Source: Rossellomorea sp. BNER (GTDB lineage: Bacteria; Bacillota; Bacilli; Bacillales; Bacillaceae_B). Taken from it: a DNA stretch of 64,000 bases. Location: positions 1-64,000 of the forward strand of contig JANAVG010000020.1 in the NCBI GenBank assembly GCA_024213275.1. Reading direction: 5' to 3'. Made by a program: the position numbers and the translations under genes. Shown in pieces: positions 29,003-35,991 of the stretch (its first letter is position 1; the number at the start of each line of letters is the position of its first letter). The notes under the pieces are model-generated. The model was not told the DNA's origin and searched no databases. It saw only the letters and a list, made by a program, of their open reading frames with translations.

Positions 29003-29024
29003 TTGAACAAACCCGCATTTACCT

Positions 29025-29516
29025 TTATCTGAAATTGACAAATTGGACATCAACATTTAAATCGGCCTCTTTAACCGCTGCCATAACTTTTTGGAGGTCA
29101 TCTTTACTTTTACCTGTGACTCTAATTTGATCATCCTGAACTTGACTTTTTACTTTTAGTCCAGAATTTTTAATTAGAGTATTGATCTTTTTGGCGTTCT
29201 CTTTATCTATACCTTGAGCAATTGTTGCCCTTTGTCTTACTGTTCCTCCTGAAGCACCTTCCATTTTTCCGTAGTCTAAATTTTTTACAGGAACATTTCG
29301 TTTAATCAGTTTACTAAGAAGAACATCTTTTAATTGATTTAATTTGAATTCATCATCTGAAATTAATACTAGCTCTTCTTTATCCAACTTCAAGTCACTT
29401 TTGCTTCCTTTAAAATCATAACGGTTTTGAATTTCTTTTAAGGCAATATTAATTGCATTAGTTACTTCTGTAAATTCTACTTTAGAAACAATGTCGAATG
29501 AATTTTCCTTTGCCAT
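29025..29516 (-). CDS. yitK: YajQ/UPF0234 family nucleotide-binding protein (YitK)
   Basis: 163 aa, the same length as B. subtilis YitK. The family binds nucleotides and in some Gram-negatives cyclic di-GMP; in Bacillus the role is unknown. The start [20 protein letters not shown] and [11 protein letters not shown] are family signatures, and two ferredoxin-like domains are expected. The ATG at 29516 is preferred to 29564 because GGAGGG lies just upstream and the length then matches. It has its own terminator; a family C repeat lies upstream. Confidence 0.93.
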   Translation of the reverse strand: MAKENSFDIVSKVEFTEVTNAINIALKEIQNRYDFKGSKSDLKLDKEELVLISDDEFKLNQLKDVLLSKLIKRNVPVKNLDYGKMEGASGGTVRQRATIAQGIDKENAKKINTLIKNSGLKVKSQVQDDQIRVTGKSKDDLQKVMAAVKEADLNVDVQFVNFR

Positions 29517-29587
29517 GCTTATTCCCTCCATATGTACCGATATTAATACTTTCATTATAAGCATGGACTGTATTCATATTCAAGAAA

Positions 29588-29690
29588 AAGAGGCTGTTCC
29601 ATTAGGGTCTGGAACCACATTGAATATATAGAAACGTTTTGGAGGTTTCTTCTATATTTATGATGTGGTTCCGAACTTTAAAACAGCCTC
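29588..29690. repeat. Family C long-hairpin repeat
   Basis: An almost continuous 100-nt nested hairpin: AAGAGGCTGTT / AACAGCCTCTT outside, GGAACCACAT / ATGTGGTTCC next, and TATATAGAAAC / GTTTCTTCTATA inside. It ends exactly at the stop codon of the 43-aa gene on the minus strand and would terminate that transcript. Confidence 0.75.
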
Positions 29691-29822
29691 TTAGATATGA
29701 TCAGTTTTCTTAGAATACTGGTTTTTTCCTGCTTTACGATTCTTTTCACGCATCATGTTTTTCTCATGATGTAATGCTTGATTATCCTTCTGTTTTTTAT
29801 CATTATCTGATGTATGCGACAT
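29691..29822 (-). CDS. Small hydrophilic protein, DUF3941-like (43 aa)
   Basis: A gene too short for usual cut-offs, read from ATG 29822 to TAA 29691: MSHTSDNDKKQKDNQALHHE followed by KNMMREKNRKAGKNQYSKKT and DHI. It is Lys/Asn/Asp-rich and contains no hydrophobic segment. The ALHHEKNMMREKNRKxGKxxYSKKTDH pattern reminds me of the small Bacillus DUF3941 family. An AGAGAGGT ribosome site lies upstream, with rather long spacing. Function unknown. Confidence 0.65.
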   Translation of the reverse strand: MSHTSDNDKKQKDNQALHHEKNMMREKNRKAGKNQYSKKTDHI

Positions 29823-29881
29823 TATGAAAGACCTCTCTCTCTTTATCAAGGTTACACATAGTGTCTCCATAAATGATGGAT

Positions 29882-30748
29882 TTATGTTGTTTTTGGTGGT
29901 TGATTTAAGAAGAAGATGGCAAGGGTTCCTGGACCTGCATGAGCTCCAATGACAGAGCCAATCATATTAACGTAAATTTCTTTTGGGTGAAATCTTTCTT
30001 GAATTAACTGTTTCATTTCTAAAGCAGATTCTTCATCATCCCCATGGCTTATACCAATAATCTGTTCAGAAAGAACCTCTCCACGTTCTTCCATCAGTTC
30101 AAGAATTCGCTTCAACAACTTTTTTCGTCCGCGAATTTTTTCAATAGGAATAAGCTTTCCATCTTCAACATGGAGAAGGGGTTTAATGTTTAAAAGACCA
30201 CCTAGAAAGGCAGAAGCTCTAGAGACCCTACCACCTTTAGCAAGGTATTCTAAATCTTCAACGGTAAAAAGGTGCTCCATGTGTTGACACCTTGTGATTG
30301 CTTCGCTTACAATGATTTCTTTCGAAGCACCATTTTTCAACATTTCTACCACCTGTCTAACCACTAGTCCCAGTCCAAGAGATGCACATTTCGAATCAAT
30401 AATAGTTAGGTCAAGAGTAGGGTATTGTTCTTTAACCTGATCTCTCACCATCACCGAAGTTGAGTAAGTACCAGAAAGCTCAGATGAAAATGCAACATAA
30501 ATTCCACTATCACCACTTTTTGCAAGGTTCGTAAATAGTTCTTCAATGATTTGAGGAGAAGCTTGGGATGTCTTAGGTATTTTTCCTGCTCTTATTTCAC
30601 CAAAGACTGCTTTAGGTTGGATATTAACCAAGTCTTCATAATCATTTTCATCGATCTGTACTCTTAGAGGGATTAAAGTGACATCATTTTCTTCAAAATA
30701 AGTAGAGGGTAAATCACAAGCACTATCTGCAAATAAATTAATTTTCAT
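29882..30748 (-). CDS. yitS: DegV family fatty-acid-binding protein (YitS)
   Basis: 288 aa. DegV/FakB proteins bind a fatty acid and present it to a FakA kinase for phosphorylation. Family features are ADSACDLP at the N-terminus, KTSQASPQ (the TSQPS-like loop), and the SSELSGTY motif. The ATG at 30748 follows AAAGGGTG; a GTG nine bases upstream is less likely. It is divergent from yitT, as in the B. subtilis yitS-yitT arrangement of neighbours. Confidence 0.9.
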   Translation of the reverse strand: MKINLFADSACDLPSTYFEENDVTLIPLRVQIDENDYEDLVNIQPKAVFGEIRAGKIPKTSQASPQIIEELFTNLAKSGDSGIYVAFSSELSGTYSTSVMVRDQVKEQYPTLDLTIIDSKCASLGLGLVVRQVVEMLKNGASKEIIVSEAITRCQHMEHLFTVEDLEYLAKGGRVSRASAFLGGLLNIKPLLHVEDGKLIPIEKIRGRKKLLKRILELMEERGEVLSEQIIGISHGDDEESALEMKQLIQERFHPKEIYVNMIGSVIGAHAGPGTLAIFFLNQPPKTT

Positions 30749-30833
30749 CACGTTCACCCTTTAATATTGGTATTTACGTTAAGTCTAGCTATTTTTTCAA
30801 AAAATGACAATAATATAGTGTTTCTTTTTATAT

Positions 30834-30862
30834 TTGGGATAAATAATGGTATAGCTTATTAT
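30834..30862 (+). promoter_or_regulatory. Candidate sigma-A promoter of yitT
   Basis: TTGGGA (30834-30839), 17 bp, TATTAT (30857-30862), ending 20 bp before the yitT start codon. Confidence 0.5.
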
Positions 30863-30882
30863 AAATAAGAGGAGGTTTGCAT

Positions 30883-31737
30883 ATGAAAAAAGATAGAGTA
30901 TGGCTCGAAACAAAAGTATTTACGATTGTACTGGTTGGAGCATTCATAAATGCTATTGCCATGAACTTATTCTTAATTCCTGCAAATGTGTATGCAAGTG
31001 GCTTTACAGGAATGGCTCAATTACTAGCGAATATCATTACTGAATATACACCATTAACGCTATCAACGGGTATCTTATTGTTAGTACTAAATATTCCTGT
31101 AATCATTATAGGATGGGTAAAGGTAGGTAAGTCTTTTACTGTATATAGCTTCATTTCAGTTTTGCTCACATCATTATTCTTAGAACTTATTCCAGTTATT
31201 CATCTTTCACCAGATATTTTATTGAATGCAGTCTTTGGTGGTGTTATAGCAGCAGTTGGAGTCGGAATTACATTGAAATATGGTGCATCAACTGGTGGAA
31301 TGGATATAATCGCAATGATTCTTTCAAGAATGAAAGACCGTCCTGTCGGTACATATTTCTTTATAATGAATGCTGTCATCATTATTACAGCAGGAATGTT
31401 GTATGGTTGGGAAAAAGCGCTATATACACTAGTAACGCTATATGCCTCCACAAGGGTTATTGATGCTATTCATACTCGTCATGAAAAATTGACAGCAATG
31501 ATAGTAACAAAGAAAACGGATGAATTACGAAAGGCCATTCATTCTAAGATGGTTCGTGGGATAACAACGGTTCCTGCAAAAGGAGCTTATACGAATGAAA
31601 ATAAAGAAATGATGATTATTGTCATAACCAGATATGAATTATTTGAGCTGGAGAGAATCATAAAGGAAGTAGATCCACATGCATTTACTAACATAGTACA
31701 AACAACGGGAATATTTGGTTTTTTTAGAAAAGATTAA
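30883..31737 (+). CDS. yitT: YitT family (DUF161/DUF2179) membrane protein
   Basis: 284 aa. Five or so N-terminal membrane helices carry the YitT pattern (GYSxGG-like segment here as GASTGGMDIIAMIL), followed by a cytoplasmic DUF2179 domain from about residue 205 (LTAMIVTKKTDELR). Function unknown; paralogues such as YpjC and YqfU are common in Bacillus. GAGGAGG sets the ATG at 30883. A BsuPI-domain gene begins close behind, suggesting an operon. Confidence 0.92.
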   Translation: MKKDRVWLETKVFTIVLVGAFINAIAMNLFLIPANVYASGFTGMAQLLANIITEYTPLTLSTGILLLVLNIPVIIIGWVKVGKSFTVYSFISVLLTSLFLELIPVIHLSPDILLNAVFGGVIAAVGVGITLKYGASTGGMDIIAMILSRMKDRPVGTYFFIMNAVIIITAGMLYGWEKALYTLVTLYASTRVIDAIHTRHEKLTAMIVTKKTDELRKAIHSKMVRGITTVPAKGAYTNENKEMMIIVITRYELFELERIIKEVDPHAFTNIVQTTGIFGFFRKD

Positions 31738-31796
31738 ATATGAAAGATATACAAATAATAAAGGTGATATTTCATAAATTGAAAGGAGTCTCACCT

Positions 31797-32543
31797 TTGA
31801 GAAAAATGATTGTTAAGATTGTTATGATCTTTTTACTTTTGCCTTCTCATACAATTGCTAATGTAAAGGAGGATACTACTATGATCTGGGATGTCCGTGT
31901 CACTCCTACAGTTGAAGGTGTTACTTTTGAATTTGTCCTATATAATCCTTCAGATAAAGGAAAGACGGTTCAATTTCAAACAAGTCAGTTTTATGATTAT
32001 GTGATAAAAGATGCAAAAGGGAATAAGGTTTATCAATTTAGTGATGGAAAAGCATTTCTACAAGCCATCCAATTTGTTCGTGTAGAAGGAAATGAAACGA
32101 AGAAATGGAAAAGCTCTTGGGATCTTAAGGTAAAGGGTACACGTATTGAAACAGGGATTTACTCAATTGAAGCAAAATTAATGGCTCATAGCGTAAATGA
32201 AAAACCTATTGAATTTAATAATGTTGCAACAGAAACCTTTACCGTGGAAGAAGAGAATAATGCTTTTAGAAATATTGAGGTAATTAAAGAAAAAGAACTA
32301 GTGGTAATTAAAGGAGAAGCAAAGGTAAGAACCGGAAGCTTTTATTATGCTTTAGAGGATGGTCACCATTATTTGATAGACGAAACATTACAGAAGGTTG
32401 ATAAAGGAGCACCAAATTGGTCGGAGTTCAAATTTTCATTTCCTCTGAATACAAAATCAGATGCTTCCCAGGTATTAACCCTTTATGAGCGTGATAAAAA
32501 CGAGGGGGAAATCATCAACTCTTATTCCATTGTCTTAGATTAA
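31797..32543 (+). CDS. BsuPI-domain protein (Ipi-like) with N-terminal export signal
   Basis: 248 aa from a TTG at 31797 with GAAAGGAG eight bases before it; an ATG at 31740 has no ribosome site. The N-terminus RKMIVKIVMIFLLLPSHTIA looks like a signal peptide or membrane anchor. Next comes a BsuPI beta-sandwich (FEFVLYNPSDKGKTVQFQTS, then YDYVIKDAKGNKVYQFSDG), the domain of the B. subtilis intracellular proteinase inhibitor Ipi, found in the same neighbourhood. A C-terminal region of about 100 residues has no assignment. The predicted export conflicts with an intracellular role. Confidence 0.8.
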   Translation: MRKMIVKIVMIFLLLPSHTIANVKEDTTMIWDVRVTPTVEGVTFEFVLYNPSDKGKTVQFQTSQFYDYVIKDAKGNKVYQFSDGKAFLQAIQFVRVEGNETKKWKSSWDLKVKGTRIETGIYSIEAKLMAHSVNEKPIEFNNVATETFTVEEENNAFRNIEVIKEKELVVIKGEAKVRTGSFYYALEDGHHYLIDETLQKVDKGAPNWSEFKFSFPLNTKSDASQVLTLYERDKNEGEIINSYSIVLD

Positions 32544-32545
32544 AG

Positions 32546-32675
32546 GAACAAAGGGGATGTCCCAAAACCAAGGTATTAAAACCTTTAATTTCAAAGATAG
32601 AAGAAACCCTCAAGATCTACTCTATATTTGAACAAATACATGTGGTTTCGAATCCCTTATGGACATCCCTTTTGT
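32546..32675. repeat. Family C long-hairpin repeat, convergent gene ends
   Basis: GGGGATGTCC (about 32550) pairs with GGACATCCC (about 32661). The interior holds ATAGAAGAAACC and ACATGTGGTTTCGAA, shared with the 29588 copy. It lies between the stops of the BsuPI gene and the DUF3813 gene and could terminate both. Confidence 0.7.
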
Positions 32676-32676
32676 T

Positions 32677-32859
32677 TTATAGATTTTCGAGCTCGTCTTG
32701 TAATTGATGAAGTTGTTGCTGTTCTGCAACAGTAGAATTCGCATAAGCTGATGATAAAGCATTTTTAGCCTTTGCTTTTAAATTCTGTCTTTCATTTTCA
32801 GAAGCATTTTTAGCCATCATAACGGATTTACGTGCTTGTTGATATAATGGATTACCCAT
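32677..32859 (-). CDS. DUF3813 family small protein
   Basis: 60 aa, all-helical and charged (MGNPLYQQARKSVMMAKNAS, then many Ala/Lys/Glu). It fits the short DUF3813 proteins found near yitU in Bacillus. No function is known. Its ATG overlaps the stop of the preceding 53-aa gene (TAATG), so the two form an operon with coupled translation. Confidence 0.75.
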   Translation of the reverse strand: MGNPLYQQARKSVMMAKNASENERQNLKAKAKNALSSAYANSTVAEQQQLHQLQDELENL

Positions 32860-33020
32860 TATTCAATTCCCCCAAGCGAAGACTCTTTAACGTTTTCCAA
32901 TTTTTTGGCCTCTGCTTCTGCAAGTGTTGTGTGATAAGGTATACGGTCATCGTGTTTGCTTACAGCAATTTTTCCTTGTTGGACAAATCGTTTCGATTTA
33001 TTGCTTCTGCTTCTACCCAT
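32859..33020 (-). CDS. Hypothetical small basic protein (53 aa)
   Basis: Begins MGRSRSNKSKRFVQQGKIAV at the ATG 33020, preceded by AAGGGGTG; a longer frame from 33059 lacks a ribosome site. Basic N-terminus, then an Ala/Glu/Lys helix. I do not recognise the family; basic, Ser/Lys/Arg-rich starts occur in small spore-associated proteins, but there is no direct evidence of that here. It is coupled to the DUF3813 gene by a one-base stop/start overlap. Confidence 0.65.
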   Translation of the reverse strand: MGRSRSNKSKRFVQQGKIAVSKHDDRIPYHTTLAEAEAKKLENVKESSLGGIE

Positions 33021-33129
33021 AACTAACACACCCCTTATTACAAGCTTTGTGAACATCATGTGTTCTTTGTTAGTATGGTTCAGTTAATGAGTTATTACCA
33101 TATGAAAGATTTCCATGTCTTCCAAACAA

Positions 33130-33942
33130 TTAAAGGTTTAATCGCTCTTTAAGGAACACAGAAATACCATCTTCTTCGTTACTTAATGTTATCTCATTTG
33201 CAATATTTTTAAGGGGAGCAATGGCATTTCCCATAGCTACGCCTACACCTGCGTATTCGATCATCTCAAGATCGTTGTCTTCGTCTCCAAATGCAATAAT
33301 TTTATCGGTTGAAATATTTAAATGATTAGCCACTTTCTGTATACCAACCGCTTTATTTAAACCACTTCGAACGATTTCAATAACATGCCATGGAGCTGCC
33401 CACCTGCGATGGTCAATGACTTCTGCATGAACTGAATTTAAATGCTTACGGATCTCCGCTACCTCATCCTCTTCAGCATGGATTAGCATAGAAGTTGGAT
33501 TATCATATAAAAGATTCCTTATATCACCTGTGGTTACATTAGGTTCACCAAAGTTAAACACATCAATTAATTTCTCATCATGATAATGGAAATAAACATC
33601 GTCCATCACTTCTGCAATAATATTTAAAAACTTAAAATCCTGACATGCTTCAACGATTTCCTTTGCCACTTTTAGATCCAACGGTTCATGGTGGATACCG
33701 AACTCATGATTTAATGGATGATGAACGAAGGCACCATTAAAATTAACAATAGGAGTATTTAATCCAAGCTCTTTATAATATATTTCACTGGCTCTAAATG
33801 GACGACCAGTAGCAATCATCACTTCATGACCTTGTTCTTTTGCCTTCTTAAGTGTGTGAAGAGTAATAGTCGATATTTTTTTGTCATCTGTTAATAACGT
33901 TCCATCTAAATCTAATACAATTAAATGACGTTCATGACTCAT
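33130..33942 (-). CDS. yitU: Cof-type HAD-IIB phosphatase (YitU)
   Basis: 270 aa sugar/FMN-type phosphatase of the haloacid dehalogenase superfamily. Motif I is VLDLDGTLL with the nucleophilic Asp, motif II is in MIATGRPF, a Lys lies in SGLNKAVGI, and motif IV is FGDEDNDLEMIE. A C2B cap domain spans about residues 85-190. B. subtilis YitU is among the enzymes shown to dephosphorylate riboflavin precursor or FMN; substrate here is not predictable. Order yitU-yitV is conserved although yitV is on the other strand. Confidence 0.92.
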   Translation of the reverse strand: MSHERHLIVLDLDGTLLTDDKKISTITLHTLKKAKEQGHEVMIATGRPFRASEIYYKELGLNTPIVNFNGAFVHHPLNHEFGIHHEPLDLKVAKEIVEACQDFKFLNIIAEVMDDVYFHYHDEKLIDVFNFGEPNVTTGDIRNLLYDNPTSMLIHAEEDEVAEIRKHLNSVHAEVIDHRRWAAPWHVIEIVRSGLNKAVGIQKVANHLNISTDKIIAFGDEDNDLEMIEYAGVGVAMGNAIAPLKNIANEITLSNEEDGISVFLKERLNL

Positions 33943-34110
33943 TCAGCATGTCTCCAATCTATTCAGTGTCTATTTACAGTTTATATGTTTAGAAAAGAAT
34001 AAGTCCAACATGTTAAACTAATAAGTAGAAATTTTTACAATTAATTAATACACCATACTGCATTAATAGACATTCAAGTCGTAAATGGTCAAATTAGGGA
34101 GGAACAGGTT

Positions 34111-34878
34111 TTGATCACCATAGAAGAAATTTCTATAGAACAAATAGCATTTTTACAAATAACGAAAACGATAAAAGTAAACCAATCGTTGCCGTCAATT
34201 ATATTCATTCATGGCTTCACCTCAGCTAAAGAACATAATTTACATTACGCCTATTATCTTGCAGAAAAAGGCTTCAGAGTCTTACTTCCAGATTGTTTGT
34301 ACCATGGATCTCGTTCAGAGGGGATGGATGAAAGGACATTAAGGTTTCAATTCTGGAACATTGTAACAACAACCATTGATGAAATAGTCCTTTTAAAGGA
34401 GTACTTACAAAAAAACGAGTTAGTAGAAAATGGGCGTATTGGACTTGCTGGGACTTCGATGGGAGGGATCATTACACTAGGTGCCCTGCGTCGATATGAA
34501 TGGATCCATGCTGCAGTAAGTCTCATGGGAAGTCCTGTATATGAACAATTAGCTCGTATGCAGATCCAATATATTGAGAAAAATCATGGAAGGCTCCCAA
34601 TTACAAAAGAGCAACTTGAGGAGCAAATCAGACATATTCGTCAATATGATCTAAGTCAGCGACCAGATAAACTAGCTAATAGACCGCTTTTATTCTGGCA
34701 TGGAAAACAAGACAATGTTGTCCCTTTTGCCCCTACATTTAAGTTTTATGAAAGTATACTCCCATACTATGAACAAAATGAGGACAATCTTCAATTTATC
34801 TTTGATGAACTTGAAGGTCATAAGGTAACAAGAGATGGTGTACTTAAAACTACAGAATGGTTTGATAAACATTTATAA
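34111..34878 (+). CDS. yitV: Alpha/beta hydrolase, YitV family
   Basis: 255 aa serine hydrolase of the prolyl-oligopeptidase-like esterase group. The oxyanion-hole region is IIFIHGFTSAKE; the nucleophile elbow is GTSMGG (Ser about residue 121); the acid is probably Asp in GKQDNVVPF and the catalytic His in LEGHKV. The start is TTG at 34111, with AGGGAGGA eight bases before it. No signal peptide. Substrate unknown. Confidence 0.9.
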   Translation: MITIEEISIEQIAFLQITKTIKVNQSLPSIIFIHGFTSAKEHNLHYAYYLAEKGFRVLLPDCLYHGSRSEGMDERTLRFQFWNIVTTTIDEIVLLKEYLQKNELVENGRIGLAGTSMGGIITLGALRRYEWIHAAVSLMGSPVYEQLARMQIQYIEKNHGRLPITKEQLEEQIRHIRQYDLSQRPDKLANRPLLFWHGKQDNVVPFAPTFKFYESILPYYEQNEDNLQFIFDELEGHKVTRDGVLKTTEWFDKHL

Positions 34879-34952
34879 GGTCTGTGCTTTGTGTATTTTA
34901 GAGTCATTTGTTACTATGGATATATTGAATGGAAAATAAGGAGTGAACCGGT

Positions 34953-35261
34953 ATGGATCAAGATCTTAAAGACAATTTGATGGGTGCCCTAGAACAAGTT
35001 GTTGACCCAGAATTAGGAATCGATATTGTAAACCTAGGTTTAGTTTATGATGTAGAATTAGAGGAGGATGGGAAAGCGGTTGTCACGATGACACTTACTT
35101 CAATGGGTTGCCCGCTGGCCGGCACGATTGTAGATCAAGTAAAAGCGGCACTAAGCGATATTCCGGAAGTTAAAGAAACGGAAGTAAATATTGTTTGGAA
35201 TCCTCCTTGGAGCAAAGACAATATGTCTCGCTATGCTAAAATTGCTTTAGGTATTCGATAA
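34953..35261 (+). CDS. yitW: MIP18/SufT-type metal-sulfur cluster assembly factor (YitW)
   Basis: 102 aa, a complete DUF59 (MIP18) domain. The sequence VVDPELGIDIVNLGLVYDV and the cysteine in TSMGCPLAGTI are typical of the family, which helps mature iron-sulfur proteins. AAGGAG precedes the ATG. It stands alone, followed by a perfect terminator. In B. subtilis the arginine biosynthesis cluster lies between this gene and yjzC; here yjzC is the next gene. Confidence 0.93.
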   Translation: MDQDLKDNLMGALEQVVDPELGIDIVNLGLVYDVELEEDGKAVVTMTLTSMGCPLAGTIVDQVKAALSDIPEVKETEVNIVWNPPWSKDNMSRYAKIALGIR

Positions 35262-35275
35262 TAGCTGTGAAAATG

Positions 35276-35304
35276 GAAAGCTGGCATATATGCCAGCTTT
35301 TTAT
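35276..35304 (+). terminator. Terminator after yitW
   Basis: The palindrome AGCTGGCATATATGCCAGCT (35279-35298) is followed by TTTTATTAT. Confidence 0.9.
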
Positions 35305-35305
35305 T

Positions 35306-35653
35306 ATCATTTAAGAAATTATAAAATACAAATATGTCTTTATAATGTACCTGTTTTAATTCGGTGGAAGAGTTTGATGCGGAAAATGTAGAATTTTTTC
35401 ATTTGGTCAATATATTATAATTCCGGATAAATTAATTGTCATATTGGACAAACAATAAGGTTAATATTTGCCTCAGGATCTTGAAGTGTTTGACGGCATC
35501 GATTTTTTGAGTATAAATAGCAATAATATGAGCAGAATGGAAAGGTTTATGAGTGAACCTTTTTAGCTAGTCTTTGGTAATAACCTACGCGAATGAATTA
35601 AAACGAATCATGAAATAGTAAGAGTGTAGCCATGCTTTTAGGAGGGGAAATAT
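35306..35653. other. Intergenic region upstream of yjzC
   Basis: About 350 bp of AT-rich sequence with no gene that I can support. The last part must hold the yjzC promoter, but no clear -35/-10 pair stands out. This is where B. subtilis has the argCJBD-carAB-argF cluster. Confidence 0.4.
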
Positions 35654-35833
35654 ATGGGTCAACAAAGACATTTTCGTAGTGCTGAAAAAGCTCCTAATAA
35701 TGGAGTATATATTGAAGTTGGTGAAACAGGTAGTAATGTTAAAAACCCTAAAAAAATCAAGCTAAAAGCCGGTGACCGCTTTCCTGAAAATGCCAATGAT
35801 AATCGTCACTGGACATATAAAAGAAAGCCATAA
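35654..35833 (+). CDS. yjzC: YjzC family small protein (59 aa)
   Basis: Read from ATG 35654 to TAA 35833: MGQQRHFRSAEKAPNNGVYI, then EVGETGSNVKNPKKIKLKAG and DRFPENANDNRHWTYKRKP. The length and the motifs APNNGVY, GETGS, GDRFP and WTYKRKP match B. subtilis YjzC closely. GGAGGGG lies seven bases upstream. The function is unknown; some members contain zinc-ribbon-like residues, but none are seen here. It is followed by its own terminator. Confidence 0.92.
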   Translation: MGQQRHFRSAEKAPNNGVYIEVGETGSNVKNPKKIKLKAGDRFPENANDNRHWTYKRKP

Positions 35834-35845
35834 GGACAAAATCAC

Positions 35846-35888
35846 AAAAGTAAAGTCATTCTATGTACGAATGGCTTTACTTTTTATT
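35846..35888 (+). terminator. Terminator after yjzC
   Basis: AAAGTAAAGTCATT pairs with AATGGCTTTACTTT (one mismatch) and is followed by TTTATT. Confidence 0.85.
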
Positions 35889-35892
35889 AAAG

Positions 35893-35937
35893 GCTGATTT
35901 CTAAAAGGTTGAATTCAGTCTGCTTGCGCTTTTCTTA
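35893..35937. repeat. Family B repeat remnant upstream of clpB
   Basis: Only the right end, CTGCTTGCGCTTTTCTTA, is clearly related to other family B copies. Its TTGCGC provides the apparent -35 element of the clpB promoter. Confidence 0.4.
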
Positions 35938-35951
35938 TAAAAATTTATAAT
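35924..35951 (+). promoter_or_regulatory. Sigma-A promoter of clpB
   Basis: TTGCGC (35924-35929), 16 bp, TATAAT (35946-35951). The -35 lies within a family B repeat end. Confidence 0.6.
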
Positions 35952-35960
35952 AAAGATAAA

Positions 35961-35977
35961 GGTCAATATTGGTCAAA
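35961..35977 (+). promoter_or_regulatory. CtsR operator of clpB
   Basis: GGTCAATATTGGTCAAA is a direct heptad repeat (GGTCAAT, 3 nt, GGTCAAA) matching the CtsR box RGTCAAANANRGTCAAA with one or two differences. It lies just downstream of the predicted transcription start and runs into the ribosome binding site, so CtsR would block clpB until heat or protein stress. Confidence 0.85.
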
Positions 35978-35991
35978 AGGAGGATGCTAGG

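Noticed and set aside
26230-30757. A redox or defence gene cluster (SDR, CoA-disulfide reductase, YajQ, DegV)
   Set aside because: Each gene has its own terminator or spacing and the order partly follows the yit region of B. subtilis; nothing ties them into one system.
31740-31796. Upstream ATG start for the BsuPI-domain gene
   Set aside because: No ribosome site precedes it, whereas GAAAGGAG is well placed for the TTG at 31797.
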